Part shown: piece by piece, positions 35,601 through 44,666 of the stretch
Layout of the letters: every line of letters starts with the position of its first letter
Numbering within the stretch: position 1 is the stretch's first letter
From: Syntrophaceae bacterium
GTDB taxonomy: Bacteria; Desulfobacterota; Syntrophia; Syntrophales; Smithellaceae
DNA: 64,000 nucleotides
Assembly (NCBI GenBank): GCA_018436925.1
Contig: JAHDKI010000020.1
Location: forward strand, 89,501 to 153,500
Direction: 5' to 3'
Position numbers and translations under genes: made by a program
Notes under the pieces: generated by a model
Told to the model about the DNA's origin: nothing
Seen by the model: the letters and a program-made list of their open reading frames with translations, nothing else
Database searches by the model: none

Positions 35601-38097
35601 CGACACATTCAGCTATCAATGGTTTGTCGACCATATCAGTAAAAAAACAGTCCGCAATTTTGAAGAGGCGATGGCCGCATATCTCGCAGGCCGCAGCAAG
35701 TACTACGAGTTTCAATACCTCATTAAGGATAAAAAGGGCAGGTGGCACTGGTATTGGGCTCGGGGCGTCTGCACCGCCCGCGATGCGCAGGGCCGTCCTG
35801 TGAAATTCATGGGGACGCACCGCGATATTACCCAGCAGAAGAAAATCGAAGAAGACAAAGAGGCGGCGCAGGAAGCGCTGCGCGCCAAAAGCGAAGAACT
35901 GGATCGCTATTTCACGTCGAGTTTGGATCTTTTGTGCATCGCCGACACGGACGGTCACTTTTTACGGGTGAATCCGGAATGGGGCAACATTCTGGGATAT
36001 ACGCCGGAAGAGCTGGAAGGACAATTGTTTCTCAATTATGTCCATCCCGAAGACCTGCCGGCCACGCTGGCGGCGCTTGCCGATCTGGAGGCGCAGCAGG
36101 AAGTCCTGAGCTTTGAAAACCGCTATCGCTCCAAAGACGGGTCTTATCGCTGGATTGAATGGCGTTCTTCGCCGCAGGGAAACCTGATCTACGCCGTGGC
36201 GCGCGATGTCACGTCGCGAAAACAGGTGCAAAAAGCCCTGCTCGACGCCAATCGACGACTGGAGGCGGCCACCCGTCAGGCCAACGAAATGGCTCGCCTG
36301 GCAAGGCAGGCCAACCAGGCGAAAAGCGAATTTCTGGCCAACATGAGCCATGAAATCCGCACGCCGATGAATGCGGTTGTCGGACTGAGCAAACTGCTTT
36401 TAGAAACCCCGCTGGATGCCCGCCAGCGCGATTACCTGAATAAAATTGTCATTTCATCGCGCATGCTGACGGGAATCATCAACGACATTCTGGACTATTC
36501 CAAAATCGAGGCCGGAAAACTGGAGATGGATTATTCCAGCTTCAGCATAAAGGCCTTAATCGAGCAGATGAAAAGCCTCTTTTCTTCGGACGCGCTCGAC
36601 AAAGGCCTGCAACTGAGCTTTCAGGTATCCGAGGATATTCCTTCCATGCTGGTCGGCGATTCGCTCAGGCTGGCCCAGGTTCTGGCCAATCTGCTGGGCA
36701 ATGCCGTCAAATTTACCGAACAGGGGCGGGTTTTGCTCGATATAACCCGGACACAGGGCGATGACGAGCAGGTTCGTCTGCGTTTTGCCGTATCCGACAC
36801 GGGCATTGGTTTGAACGAGAAGGAAATCGGCAGACTGTTCAAGCCGTTTGCCCAGGCCGATTCATCGACGACCCGAAAATACGGCGGCACGGGACTCGGG
36901 CTTTCGATCAGCAGAAAACTCGTCAGCGCGATGGGAGGCATTCTTGATGTCGAATCGACGCCCGGCCGCGGATGCACTTTCTTTTTCGAATTGGATCTGC
37001 TCGTTTCCGGCCAGACCGAGCAAACCGTTGTGCCAGACGATCAAAAGGGCGCGGCGGATCTTTCCGGGCGCGGCCGGCAAACCGTTCCTTCCTTTTACGG
37101 GTGTTCGATTCTGCTGGCGGAAGATAATCTGCTCAACCAGGAAGTCGCCAGGCGGTGGCTGGAGAAAACCGGCGCCAAAGTCACGGTGGTGGAAAACGGC
37201 GCCGAAGCGATTCGATTGGCGACCGAGCGGACCTTCGATCTGGTCCTGATGGACTTGCAGATGCCCGTCATGGACGGCTATGAGGCCGTAAGGCGATTGC
37301 GCAAAACTTTTCCCGATCTGCCGGTGGTCGCGCTCTCGGCGGCGGCCACGCAGGAAGACATGCAAAAGGCCAAGTCTGCCGGCATGAACGCCTATCTGAC
37401 CAAACCCATCGAGGAGGGAAGCCTTTACCGGACATTGTCCGCCTGGCTTAAAGAAAAAGAGCCGGAGACCTTCCTCCGCGATGACGAGCCGGCGCTGCCG
37501 ATCCGTTTGCCTTCGTCATTGGACGGGTTTGATTTCAAGCGGGGCCTGCGTTCGGCCGACGGCGACCAGGCATTTTATCACCGCCTGCTGTTTTTATTCA
37601 GGCAGCAACTCGACGGCGAATTCGCTTCCGCGGAAGAGCTCCTGGAGCGGCCGGACGACGGACAGGCGTCCCGACTCATTCATACAATCAAGGGCGTGGC
37701 CGGAACGGTCGGCCACACGCGTCTTGCCGCAATCGCCGCAGCCATTGATCTGGCCTTCAAAGAACGCCGCCCGGTCACGCCGGATATGCTGGCTGAATTC
37801 CGCGCCGCCATGAAAGACGCAAAAGCCCGTCTGGAAACCCTTCCTCCGCTTTCGGCGCTCTCCTTGAAGATCGGCGAAGCGCAGGGGAAAAAAGCCGTGG
37901 AAAAAATGCTGAGTATGCTGAAAAACAGCGAATATATCGACGAGAGCCTGCTTGCGGATGTTTCGGATTATCTGGACGGCAGGCTGGGCGCGCATGCATC
38001 GCGCAGGCTGATCGACCAGGTGGAAAATTTTGATCTGGATACGGCGATTGCCACGCTTCTGGAACTGGCCGGGCGCGCCGGGGAGCCGCTGTCATGA
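32605..38097 (+). CDS. Hybrid histidine kinase with CHASE, five PAS, REC and HPt domains
   Basis: A very large sensor of about 1830 residues. Order: TM1 (13-35), a cache-like outer domain, TM2 and TM3 (about 195-253), a CHASE domain (about 270-455), TM4 (about 522-543), five PAS/PAC units (about 560-1210), HisKA with phospho-His 1249 in NMSHEIRTP, HATPase (GTGLGLSIS), a receiver with Asp1550 in VLMDLQMP, and an HPt domain with His1693 in LIHTIKG. It can run a complete internal phosphorelay. The ATG at 32605 starts just before TM1. The stop overlaps the REC-GGDEF gene in ATGA, so that protein is the probable target. The ligand is unknown. Confidence 0.93.
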   Translation: MKNSKTGRLNRTTLTIAAMAAILLIVWILMTVWFVDHADRRIRSDWLDRTKLVANALNVDRIRTLSGSRDDLAKPEYLRLKAQFFDLKKICEQCRFIYLLSRKPDGEVSILFDSEPADSPDYSYPGQIYDEVPESFLSVFETGTDSVAGPVKDRWGSWITALVPLKDPNTGRLVAVLGMDLDARSWRRQLLHAAVPPTVLLLVFMGLLYAGFIAAQRRRRIEVLFPFWSRYLDAGLIFAAGACFTVFAAWTAHQIEYESREEKFLQVAAIRADEIGKSLKDLRDVKLEGMAHFIESSKKITAPEFNRYAAYLIKDPAVQSWQWIPAVSAREKSRFEAAIRAAGRPDFVIWQMNEAGFREPAFGRNAYYPVLFNLPEGSGYPNIGFDIGSDPRLLVALKHAVQTGMPSVSEPEGTALLGSMGNLLMIRPVFETSHKKVLRGFVSAVMWVDGLLMRRRADQYIQMEFSIINRGVSPDDLTTLYRESDVSGKGFVLKRPHLHYGRVFLIAAHAGPDFLALHPARAGLYAALTGLLFTLGLAVLMHGIIRRREELERLVGNRTSELKESEESLREAHEIAQMGRWDLDHGQNTLTWSDTVHEIFEIDSKAFGASYEAFLQAIHPEDREKVNSAWLASLADKKTYSIEHRLLMKDGRIKWVYEKCRTRFDEEGRPVRSAGIVQDITERKQAEGLLAEKQRKLTYILEGTNVGTWEWNVQTGETEFNDRWAEIIGCTLEELRPVSIETWLRLIHPDDLQGSTDALERHFRKEVPYYEYEARMRHKNGQWVWVLDRGKVVTWTKDEKPLLMAGTHQDITDRKQAQEALQEAERKYRTIIENNQGIIYTTTPDGVVTFVSPSWEKLLGYSNTEIEGKRFAPMINQEDWRQSEKAIIRAVASGAQQVEVEYRATHKDGSTRWHRSVVAPVYDDQKRLISFVGNAVDITERKRAEEDREEALAALRDREVRLNVLMEATDEGIWTWDAATNELILSDAMLRAMGFDEGDDTFSYQWFVDHISKKTVRNFEEAMAAYLAGRSKYYEFQYLIKDKKGRWHWYWARGVCTARDAQGRPVKFMGTHRDITQQKKIEEDKEAAQEALRAKSEELDRYFTSSLDLLCIADTDGHFLRVNPEWGNILGYTPEELEGQLFLNYVHPEDLPATLAALADLEAQQEVLSFENRYRSKDGSYRWIEWRSSPQGNLIYAVARDVTSRKQVQKALLDANRRLEAATRQANEMARLARQANQAKSEFLANMSHEIRTPMNAVVGLSKLLLETPLDARQRDYLNKIVISSRMLTGIINDILDYSKIEAGKLEMDYSSFSIKALIEQMKSLFSSDALDKGLQLSFQVSEDIPSMLVGDSLRLAQVLANLLGNAVKFTEQGRVLLDITRTQGDDEQVRLRFAVSDTGIGLNEKEIGRLFKPFAQADSSTTRKYGGTGLGLSISRKLVSAMGGILDVESTPGRGCTFFFELDLLVSGQTEQTVVPDDQKGAADLSGRGRQTVPSFYGCSILLAEDNLLNQEVARRWLEKTGAKVTVVENGAEAIRLATERTFDLVLMDLQMPVMDGYEAVRRLRKTFPDLPVVALSAAATQEDMQKAKSAGMNAYLTKPIEEGSLYRTLSAWLKEKEPETFLRDDEPALPIRLPSSLDGFDFKRGLRSADGDQAFYHRLLFLFRQQLDGEFASAEELLERPDDGQASRLIHTIKGVAGTVGHTRLAAIAAAIDLAFKERRPVTPDMLAEFRAAMKDAKARLETLPPLSALSLKIGEAQGKKAVEKMLSMLKNSEYIDESLLADVSDYLDGRLGAHASRRLIDQVENFDLDTAIATLLELAGRAGEPLS

Positions 38098-39020
38098 CCG
38101 ACTCTGTTTTGCAGGAAAGAGCAACCGTTCTGATCGTTGACGATCAGCCCGCCAATTTGATGATCCTGTCGCGTCTGCTCAAAGACGATTACCGGGTTCT
38201 GGTGGCCAATAACGCCGCCAAGGCCATGGAGATCGCCCAAGGCGACAATCCGCCGGTTTTGATCTTGCTCGATATTGAAATGCCCGGCATGGACGGATAC
38301 GATCTGTGCCGCGAACTGAAGGAAGACGAGCGAACCAGCGGCATCGCCGTCATCTTTGTCACCGCGCGAGACGCCGCTGAAGATGAAGAGATGGGATTTC
38401 GTCTGGGGGCCGTGGACTATATTTCAAAGCCCTATCATCCGGCTATTGTCCGTGCGCGCGTGCGCAACCATGTCAACCTCAAAATCAGAACAGACATGCT
38501 GGAAAAACTATCCAACCGGGACGGATTGACCAACATCCCCAACCGCCGGTATTTCGAAGAAAGACTCGAAGGAGAATGGGCGCGCGCCTGGCGAAGCGGG
38601 CAGCCGCTTTCGGTCGTCATGATGGACATCGACCACTTCAAGCTCTTCAACGATCACTATGGACATGGAGCCGGAGACGACTGTCTGCGCCGGGTGGCCA
38701 GGATTTTGAAAAAGAGCCTGACCCGTTCCATGGACATGATTGCCCGCTACGGCGGCGAAGAATTTGTGGCCATTCTGCCCGATACGGATACAGATGGCGC
38801 GCTTCATGTCGGCGAACAACTTCGTGAGGCGGTGGAAAGAGAAGCCATCCGACATGAGTATTCTCCAACCGCGTCCACGGTGACGATCAGCGTAGGAATT
38901 GCAAGCCATACCGCAGCCGGCCCCCAAAAGGATACCGGCCGCCTGCTGCAAGCCGCCGACCGGGCTTTATATCAAGCCAAGGAACGCGGGAGAAACATGG
39001 TGCTGGTGAGCGAAGACTGA
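38094..39020 (+). CDS. Response regulator diguanylate cyclase (REC-GGDEF)
   Basis: A 308-residue protein with an N-terminal receiver (phospho-Asp60 in LLDIEMPGMDG, DD at 16-17, Lys in YISKPY) and a C-terminal GGDEF domain with the active motif RYGGEEF. An RxxD inhibitory site (RSMD) lies five residues before GGEEF, so product feedback is expected. It makes cyclic di-GMP when phosphorylated. Its ATG overlaps the stop of the upstream hybrid kinase, which is strong evidence that the two form one signalling pair. Surface polysaccharide and PEP-CTERM genes downstream are natural outputs of such a signal, but that link is inferred. Confidence 0.95.
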   Translation: MTDSVLQERATVLIVDDQPANLMILSRLLKDDYRVLVANNAAKAMEIAQGDNPPVLILLDIEMPGMDGYDLCRELKEDERTSGIAVIFVTARDAAEDEEMGFRLGAVDYISKPYHPAIVRARVRNHVNLKIRTDMLEKLSNRDGLTNIPNRRYFEERLEGEWARAWRSGQPLSVVMMDIDHFKLFNDHYGHGAGDDCLRRVARILKKSLTRSMDMIARYGGEEFVAILPDTDTDGALHVGEQLREAVEREAIRHEYSPTASTVTISVGIASHTAAGPQKDTGRLLQAADRALYQAKERGRNMVLVSED

Positions 39021-39124
39021 ATTCGTCCGGTAAAAATCAAAAAATGAAATCAACGCGGCGGAGCCGAACCCCATCCCGGCCGGAATGGGATCATCACGTT
39101 TTCCCGGCTGCCCCGTGATTTGCC

Positions 39125-39153
39125 TTGACAGCGGAAAATGAACTTTTTATAGT
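39125..39153 (+). promoter_or_regulatory. Consensus sigma-70 promoter of the NSS transporter
   Basis: TTGACA (39125-39130), a 17-base spacer and TATAGT (39148-39153) give a near-perfect housekeeping promoter. Transcription would start near 39160, about 47 bases before the ATG. Confidence 0.8.
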
Positions 39154-39206
39154 TCGCCGCGAAAAGAAATCCCGCCGTCGGCATGACGACCACAGAGGAA
39201 AACTTT

Positions 39207-40568
39207 ATGGATGAAAACAGCAAGGGCCGTGAACACTGGGCGACGCGCGCCGGATTTGTTCTGGCGGCCGCCGGGTCGGCCATCGGACTGGGCAATATCT
39301 GGCGCTTTCCCTACATGACGGGAGAACACGGCGGAGCCGCCTTTATCGTCATCTACCTGATTGCCATCCTGCTTCTGGGCTATCCGCTGATCGTCAACGA
39401 AATCATTTTAGGCCGGGCCTCGCAGCGCGATCCCGTGGGCGCCTTCAGGGCTCTGGCGCCGAACAGTCCCTGGTGGCTCGTGGGCGGTTTGGCCGTGTTT
39501 ACGGGGTTTATCATTCTGTCGTACTACGCGGTGGTTGCCGGCTGGTCGCTGGCCTATGTTTACAAGGTGGTCATCGCCACCCAATCGCCGGGAATCGATC
39601 ATGCGAGCGTATTTACCCATCACATCACCAGCGTGTGGGAGCCGATCGCCTGGCAGGCCCTGTTTATGGCGCTGACGGTGGGCATTATCGCCGCAGGCGT
39701 CGTCAAAGGCATTCAGCGATGGGTGACCATTCTCATGCCGATTCTGTTTGTGCTTTTAATCATTCTCATCATCCGGTCCGTGACCCTTCCCGGCGCGGGC
39801 GCCGGTCTTGCCTACTATCTCAAGCCCGACTTCAGCGAAGTGACCGGTCGCACCCTTCTGGGGGCGATTTCCCAGGCCTTCTTTTCACTAAGCCTGGGGA
39901 TGGGCGCGCTCATCACTTATGGAAGCTACCTCAACAGCAAGGATGAAATTCCCGGAAACGCCGCTTATGTGGTGGGGCTCGACACGCTCGTCGCCCTTTT
40001 GGCCGGACTGGCTTTGTTTCCCGCCATCTTCGCTTTGGGATTCGAGCCCGGCGCGGGGCCGGGGCTGGTGTTCATCACGCTGCCCGCCGTTTTCGCCCAG
40101 ATGCCGTTGGGCGGCATTTTCGGCGTGCTGTTTTTTTTCCTTTTGGGGATTGCCGCCCTGACGTCCGCCATTTCCCTTCTGGAAGTGGTAACCGCCTGGC
40201 TGATTGACGAAAAAGGCTGGCGCCGCAGAAACGCCGCCATCTTCATGGGCCTGCTCATCTTTATCGTCGGGCTTCCGGCCACGCTGGGCTACAGCGTGTT
40301 TAAGGATTTTTCGTTTCCCGCCCTGGGGACGGATCTGCTTGACACCTACGACTGGTTTGCCAACAGCATTCTGCTGCCTTTGGGCGGCATCCTGTCGGCC
40401 ATCTTCGCGGGATATATCTGGGGAATTAAAAACGCCGTGCACGAAGCCAATAAAGGCGGCGCCTTTTTCAGGCTGGGAAGAGGGTGGGCGTTTTTGATCC
40501 GCTATATCGTGCCTGTGCTGATTGTCATCATTATGGCCGTGGGCATCTACGATTCGTTTTTCAAATAA
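39207..40568 (+). CDS. Sodium-dependent transporter, NSS/SNF family
   Basis: A 453-residue neurotransmitter:sodium symporter with about eleven to twelve membrane segments. The family signature GSAIGLGNIWRFPY in TM1 is present, with the unwound TM6 region (SLSLGMGALITYGSY) that binds substrate and sodium. Bacterial relatives import amino acids. The ATG at 39207 is chosen because GAGGAA lies seven bases upstream; ATG 39183 has no ribosome site. It has its own consensus promoter and is not part of the kinase operon. Confidence 0.93.
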   Translation: MDENSKGREHWATRAGFVLAAAGSAIGLGNIWRFPYMTGEHGGAAFIVIYLIAILLLGYPLIVNEIILGRASQRDPVGAFRALAPNSPWWLVGGLAVFTGFIILSYYAVVAGWSLAYVYKVVIATQSPGIDHASVFTHHITSVWEPIAWQALFMALTVGIIAAGVVKGIQRWVTILMPILFVLLIILIIRSVTLPGAGAGLAYYLKPDFSEVTGRTLLGAISQAFFSLSLGMGALITYGSYLNSKDEIPGNAAYVVGLDTLVALLAGLALFPAIFALGFEPGAGPGLVFITLPAVFAQMPLGGIFGVLFFFLLGIAALTSAISLLEVVTAWLIDEKGWRRRNAAIFMGLLIFIVGLPATLGYSVFKDFSFPALGTDLLDTYDWFANSILLPLGGILSAIFAGYIWGIKNAVHEANKGGAFFRLGRGWAFLIRYIVPVLIVIIMAVGIYDSFFK

Positions 40569-40877
40569 TCATCCTGCTGACGGATAAAGACGGGGTGCGA
40601 TTATCCACCCTTGCCCCCTCCAAAAGGGGACATAAAAAGCGTTCAAAAAAAATTTAGACATTAAACTTTGAACTTGAAACTTGAAACTTTAAACCTGAAA
40701 CCTGAAACCTGAAACTTTAAACCTGAAACCTGAAACTTTAAACTTGAAACTTTAAACTTGAAACGTGAAACTTTAAACGTGCAACTTGAAACTCAGATCC
40801 CTCTGATCTCTGATCTCTGATTTCTGATCTCTGGTCTCCAATCTCCAATCTCCGATTTCTGCGTGCTGACTTCTGGC
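40569..40877. repeat. Heptanucleotide repeat block 1, with a 58-bp leader shared with block 3
   Basis: No gene. From about 40626 a leader GGGGACATAAAAAGCG runs into heptamer units of the form TTGAAAC, TTTAAAC, CTGAAAC, GTGAAAC (about 40660-40790). A second heptamer series follows, based on TCTGATC and TCCAATC (about 40796-40858). The leader and first units are identical over about 58 bases to 44469-44526. The peptide readings of this tract (SLKFQVSS and similar) are not genes. Confidence 0.85.
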
Positions 40878-42179
40878 CTATTTCATCATCCTGTGGCTGG
40901 CGGCAATCTTTTGAGCAAGCTCGGCGGGAACCTCCGCATCGGCGGCGAACGTTGGCCATTGTGACACCGTGTCGATCACCTGGTCGAGAATTTCCGACGC
41001 GCCTTTAATGCCGAACTGTCCGGAGACGGAAAGAAGATCCTCCCGGGTGAAATCATCCCTTTTGCCGCCGATGCTCATCTGGTGGCGGTTGGTCCACAGT
41101 CCCGACGGATTATAGGCCCAGACCACGTCAAAAGCCGGGGAAAGGCGCCAGGCGCCGTTTTGGTCCATCAGAAAGGCGATATTGCGAGTGTGGTCGTCCT
41201 GATTGCGCGCCGCGACATTGAAGGCCATGCGCCGAAACATCTCCTGCAGCGCCGGGTGCCCCAGGTTCAACTGCTGAATAACCGCCATCGCCTGCTCATA
41301 GCCGTATTCCCCGGCGGCGTTGAAATCGTAATGCGCCAGCGCGCAAAGCGACTGCATATGAACTTTTTCACCCGCGTCGCTCCGGTCGAACCGCCGCGTC
41401 ATGAAATGCGCCCGGCCGCCTTCTTCAAGCAGGCGGCACGGCATCATCGAAATTCCCGCCGCCTGCGCCATTTTGGAATAGGCGTATTCTACGCGGCCGA
41501 AACCCTGCGGATCCCCCAGCGCCTCGTCGTTCACACCGTCGAATTTCAAAATCCAGTGCTCGAAGCCCTCGGGCGCGGAAATCTGACCGGAGAGCATTTC
41601 CTGAGTTCGCGGATTCCAGGCGATCACCGCCTTGGCGCGGTTGCCGCCGGCGGAGGTGCCCACGCGGATGATCGTGTTGAGCGCCTGCGCTTTGGCGCCT
41701 TTGAGGTTTACCGCCCAGTGGGTGCGGTGCTGAAGAATGTCCGAGGCCAGCTGTGTGAGCTCGGCAACCTCGATGGGAACGGCCTTGCGGGCCTGCGGCC
41801 CGAGCGCCGGTTTGAACTCCAGCGCGCCCATGCCGCGCGAGCCCATATAGCACAGACGCTCGACCGGAGAGAAGTCTGCGGCGGAACGGCCCTGTCGCGC
41901 GAGCCACACGTCGATAATGCGATTGCCGAACCGATCGGGCAAAACATCCGCCAGAAGGCCAGGCAGGCCATGAAACGTATCTGGGTTCAGATTAGGGAAA
42001 GAGAAAATGCCGGATTGCAGCGGAAGGGCAATCGGAGAAACTTGCAGGTTCCTGCGGATGAATGCCGGATCATATTCGAAGCGGGCCAGTCTGCGGTCGT
42101 CATCCCAGGCCACTGCGCCCACCTCGCGGCCCCAAAGCATCACCATCGCCACCTGAACTTTTTTTGAAAGCTTTGCCAT
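40878..42179 (-). CDS. hipA: HipA-family serine/threonine kinase toxin
   Basis: A 433-residue HipA-type kinase. The catalytic region NQDDHTRN near residue 340 and the metal-binding SPAFDV are present, as are the N-terminal GLPGLLADVLPD block and the activation region around GTSAGGNRAK. HipA phosphorylates a cellular target (glutamyl-tRNA synthetase in E. coli) and causes dormancy; HipB binds and represses it. Unusually, it is separated from the hipB gene by 180 bases filled with a 22-unit heptamer array. It lacks a clear ribosome site before the ATG, which directly follows the repeat tract. Confidence 0.9.
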   Translation of the reverse strand: MAKLSKKVQVAMVMLWGREVGAVAWDDDRRLARFEYDPAFIRRNLQVSPIALPLQSGIFSFPNLNPDTFHGLPGLLADVLPDRFGNRIIDVWLARQGRSAADFSPVERLCYMGSRGMGALEFKPALGPQARKAVPIEVAELTQLASDILQHRTHWAVNLKGAKAQALNTIIRVGTSAGGNRAKAVIAWNPRTQEMLSGQISAPEGFEHWILKFDGVNDEALGDPQGFGRVEYAYSKMAQAAGISMMPCRLLEEGGRAHFMTRRFDRSDAGEKVHMQSLCALAHYDFNAAGEYGYEQAMAVIQQLNLGHPALQEMFRRMAFNVAARNQDDHTRNIAFLMDQNGAWRLSPAFDVVWAYNPSGLWTNRHQMSIGGKRDDFTREDLLSVSGQFGIKGASEILDQVIDTVSQWPTFAADAEVPAELAQKIAASHRMMK

Positions 42180-42196
42180 TACGTCTCTTTCTCTTG

Positions 42197-42350
42197 CCTT
42201 GATCCTTGCTCCTTGGACCTTGGACCTTGGACCTTGGCCCTTGATCCTTGACCCTTGACCCTTGACCCTTGACCCTTGACCCTTGATCCTTGCTCCTTGG
42301 ACCTTGGACCTTGGTCCTTGATCCTTGATCCTTGCTCCTTGCTCCTTGGA
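42197..42350. repeat. 22-unit heptanucleotide array between hipB and hipA
   Basis: Twenty-two consecutive 7-base units of the form CCTTGNN fill the space between hipB and hipA: CCTTGAC, CCTTGGA, CCTTGAT, CCTTGCT and a few variants. The series CCTTGAT-CCTTGCT-CCTTGGA recurs near both ends and the middle, which suggests expansion by slippage or recombination. It has no start codon or gene of its own. Confidence 0.95.
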
Positions 42351-42359
42351 CCTTTCCCC

Positions 42360-42677
42360 TTAATCCTTTCCCTTTGTCCTCTTTCCCGTCGCGCGTTTGC
42401 GCTCCTGACCTTTGAGTTTTGCCAATTGCAAGGGGCTGACGCCCGGCTGTGGCAGAAAACTCTCCAGGGCGTCCAGCTTGCCCAGAATGCGCAGAACCCG
42501 GATAAGGCTGGCCAGGGTAAAGACCTCGCCCGATTCCATTCTCTGAAGCGTTTTTCGCGCGATTCCGGCCTGTTTTGCCAGCACAGCCTGCTCCATGTTC
42601 CGGTTGAGGCGCTCCTGCGCTAGACGCTGCCCGATTTCAGACAGAATGGCCTGGTCGCTCATCTTGGTCAAATCCAT
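42360..42677 (-). CDS. hipB: HipB-like antitoxin, helix-turn-helix regulator
   Basis: A protein of about 105 residues with an XRE-type helix-turn-helix (QAVLAKQAGIARKTLQRMESG) and a long basic C-terminal tail (KGQERKRATGKRTKGKD). It is the expected DNA-binding antitoxin of hipA and should repress the promoter. The ATG at 42677 is chosen for AAGGCGG upstream; MSDQAI at 42662 is an alternative. It is the first gene of the pair on the minus strand, with an AT-rich region holding inverted repeats upstream. The pair is split by the heptamer array. Confidence 0.85.
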   Translation of the reverse strand: MDLTKMSDQAILSEIGQRLAQERLNRNMEQAVLAKQAGIARKTLQRMESGEVFTLASLIRVLRILGKLDALESFLPQPGVSPLQLAKLKGQERKRATGKRTKGKD

Positions 42678-43162
42678 ATCCGCCGCCTTTTTTCTTGGTG
42701 AAGCGATCATAGCAGCATACGAAATTATATTCAAGTATAAAGATTAATAAATTACTCATAATATAGATATATTTACTAATAAGAGTAATTAATTACACAT
42801 AAAAATATTAATAATCTTATGGGATGAACGAGGGGTGGGGAATGAAAATCCGCATAATTATGATATTTCGAGGATTATGGTTCCTTTTAACGTGCAGAGG
42901 GCGAATCGAGACGTTTAAGTATGAGATTGGATTCTAAGCTTATCGGTGATTGGGTCATTAGGTCGCTAGTGTTTGCTGTGAACCGTCAACCGGCCAACTT
43001 GAAACTTTAAACTTTAAACGTTCAACTTGAAACTCAGATTCTTCTGACTTCCGACTTCTGCCCTCAGAATTCCGCCCCCAAGCCATAAACCATAAACTGA
43101 TAAGTGTCTTAATCGAAATTCCTTCGACGATGATTCGAAAAAGGAGGGAATAAAATGAAAAT
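42678..43162. other. Intergenic region: AT-rich hipB promoter region and repeat block 2
   Basis: Upstream of hipB lies an AT-rich stretch (42720-42822) with an 8-bp inverted repeat AATTACTC/GAGTAATT (42750-42757 and 42783-42790) inside an outer pair AAGATTAAT and ATTAATAATCTT, a candidate HipB operator and promoter. From about 42989 to 43070 is repeat block 2: a short run of TTGAAAC and TTTAAAC heptamers followed by a CTGACTTC-like tail. No gene is seen. Confidence 0.55.
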
Positions 43163-43206
43163 GCACTGAAAAATAGTCTTGACTATATTTCAGTGCTATG
43201 CACAAT
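43163..43206 (+). promoter_or_regulatory. 16-bp inverted repeat overlapping the promoter of the AAA ATPase
   Basis: GCACTGAAAAATAGTC (43163-43178) and GACTATATTTCAGTGC (43181-43196) are near-perfect inverted repeats with one mismatch and a 2-base centre. TTGACT (43179-43184) within it and CACAAT (43201-43206) form a -35/-10 pair with a 16-base spacer. Transcription would start close to the ATG at 43213, so the message may be leaderless and the palindrome an operator. Confidence 0.6.
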
Positions 43207-43212
43207 GGTCGC

Positions 43213-44433
43213 ATGGAAAAAAGAACCCCGTACATCAAGGTGTGGAAAGAATTATCGGCTGAAAAAGCCATGATATTTCTTGCCGGCCCCCGACAGGCAG
43301 GGAAGACGACGCTGGCAAAACTGGTTGCAGAGTCGTTTTCAAACCAGTTGTACTGGAACTGGGACATCCCGGATCACAGAAGAATGTTTCTGGAAAATCC
43401 TTCTTTCTTCACGGCTGTTTCCAGGCGGGATTCCACCAGGCCGTTTATCATCTTCGATGAAATCCACAAATTTCGAGACTGGAAAAACTACCTCAAAGGC
43501 GTTTACGATCAGTTTAGCGGTGAATATCAATTTCTGGTCTCAGGCAGCGGGCGACTTGATCTCTATCAGAAAGGGGGCGATTCCCTGGCCGGGCGCTATT
43601 TCCTGTTTCATCTCTTTCCCTTTACAATGGCCGAAATCAGTGACACCAAACGTTCTTATTCCGAGTTCATAGCAAATCCGCTGGATATCAATATGAAAGA
43701 CTCTAAAAAAAGAGAAGAAAACTGGCGGCAGCTTTCAGATCTGTCCGGATTTCCGGAACCTTTCCTTTCCGGCCGGAAAACAACGTACCGGCGCTGGTCG
43801 AACACCTATTCCCGGCAGTTGATCAGAGAAGACATTCTCGATCTGACAGAAATTAAGTCTGTTCAGGACGTAGAAACCCTCTATACTCTGCTGCCCTCAA
43901 AAATCGGCAGCCCGCTTTCTGCTGTGTCTCTTGCCGAAACCCTCAGGGTTTCATACAACACAGTGAAAAACTGGCTCGACGTTTTAGAGCGCTTCTACCT
44001 TGCTTTCAGCATTCCAACCTGGACGGGGAAGATCGCCCGCGCAATTCAGAAAGAGAAGAAATATTATCTTTGGGATTACAGCCGAATTGAAAACCAAGCG
44101 GCGCGATTTGAAAACATGGTTGCCTGCGATCTATGGCGCGCGGTAACGCTTTGGACCGATCTGGGTATGGGGAACTTTTCGCTGCACTTCATCAAAGACA
44201 AAGAAAAACGGGAAGTGGATTTTCTTATCGCCAAAGACGGAAAACCCGCTTTGCTCGTTGAAACAAAATTATCGGAAAAGCAGCCGGCCAAAGCACTCAT
44301 TGCCTTTCAAAACATGCTGGGCGTGCCGGCGGTTCAACTCAATGATACCGGAGATTCATTTCAGATGATTCCAAACGGGCAGGCACGCATCCTTGTCGCC
44401 CCGGCCTACCACTGGCTTGCAGAATTGCCTTAA
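43213..44433 (+). CDS. AAA ATPase with DUF4143 domain
   Basis: A 406-residue ATPase of the AAA_14/DUF4143 family. Walker A is AGPRQAGKTTL near residue 24, Walker B FIIFDEIHK near 80, and sensor VSGSGRLD near 110. The C-terminal DUF4143 region ends with a nuclease-like EVDFLIAKDGKPALLVETKLS that resembles a PD-(D/E)xK fold (D, then ExK). The role of the family is unclear; it is common in mobile and defence-rich regions. The start could be ATG 43198 or 43213; the promoter spacing favours 43213. It is bracketed by heptamer repeat blocks 2 and 3. Confidence 0.85.
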   Translation: MEKRTPYIKVWKELSAEKAMIFLAGPRQAGKTTLAKLVAESFSNQLYWNWDIPDHRRMFLENPSFFTAVSRRDSTRPFIIFDEIHKFRDWKNYLKGVYDQFSGEYQFLVSGSGRLDLYQKGGDSLAGRYFLFHLFPFTMAEISDTKRSYSEFIANPLDINMKDSKKREENWRQLSDLSGFPEPFLSGRKTTYRRWSNTYSRQLIREDILDLTEIKSVQDVETLYTLLPSKIGSPLSAVSLAETLRVSYNTVKNWLDVLERFYLAFSIPTWTGKIARAIQKEKKYYLWDYSRIENQAARFENMVACDLWRAVTLWTDLGMGNFSLHFIKDKEKREVDFLIAKDGKPALLVETKLSEKQPAKALIAFQNMLGVPAVQLNDTGDSFQMIPNGQARILVAPAYHWLAELP

Positions 44434-44666
44434 AAGATAATCCTCCCCCCGCCCCCCCCCCTCCAAAGGGGGACATAAAAAGCGTTCAAAAAAAATTTAG
44501 ACATTAAACTTTGAACTTGAAACTTAAAACTTTAAACCTGAAACTTTAGACATGAAACTTTAAACCTGAAACCTGAAACCTGAAACTTGAAACTTTAAAC
44601 TTGAAACTTGAAACGTTCAACTTGAAACTCAGATCCTTCTGCCCTCTGATCTTTCCCATCATTTCT
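44434..44666. repeat. Heptanucleotide repeat block 3, with a copy of the 58-bp leader
   Basis: After the ATPase stop comes a C-rich tract, then the same GGGGACATAAAAAGCG leader as in block 1. Heptamers TTGAAAC, TTTAAAC and CTGAAAC follow (about 44500-44628), then a short CTGATC-like tail. About 58 bases at 44469-44526 are identical to 40626-40683. The tract lies directly beyond the stop of the beta-helix lipoprotein gene on the other strand. Confidence 0.85.

Noticed and set aside
40738-40959. Open frame on the minus strand reading SLKFQV-like repeats
   Set aside because: It is the translation of repeat block 1 and the end of hipA in another frame. A period of seven bases gives long open frames by composition alone.
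41082-42167. 361-residue plus-strand open frame opposite hipA
   Set aside because: It is the complement of a well-supported HipA with conserved catalytic motifs; the reading is histidine- and arginine-rich as expected of a shadow frame.
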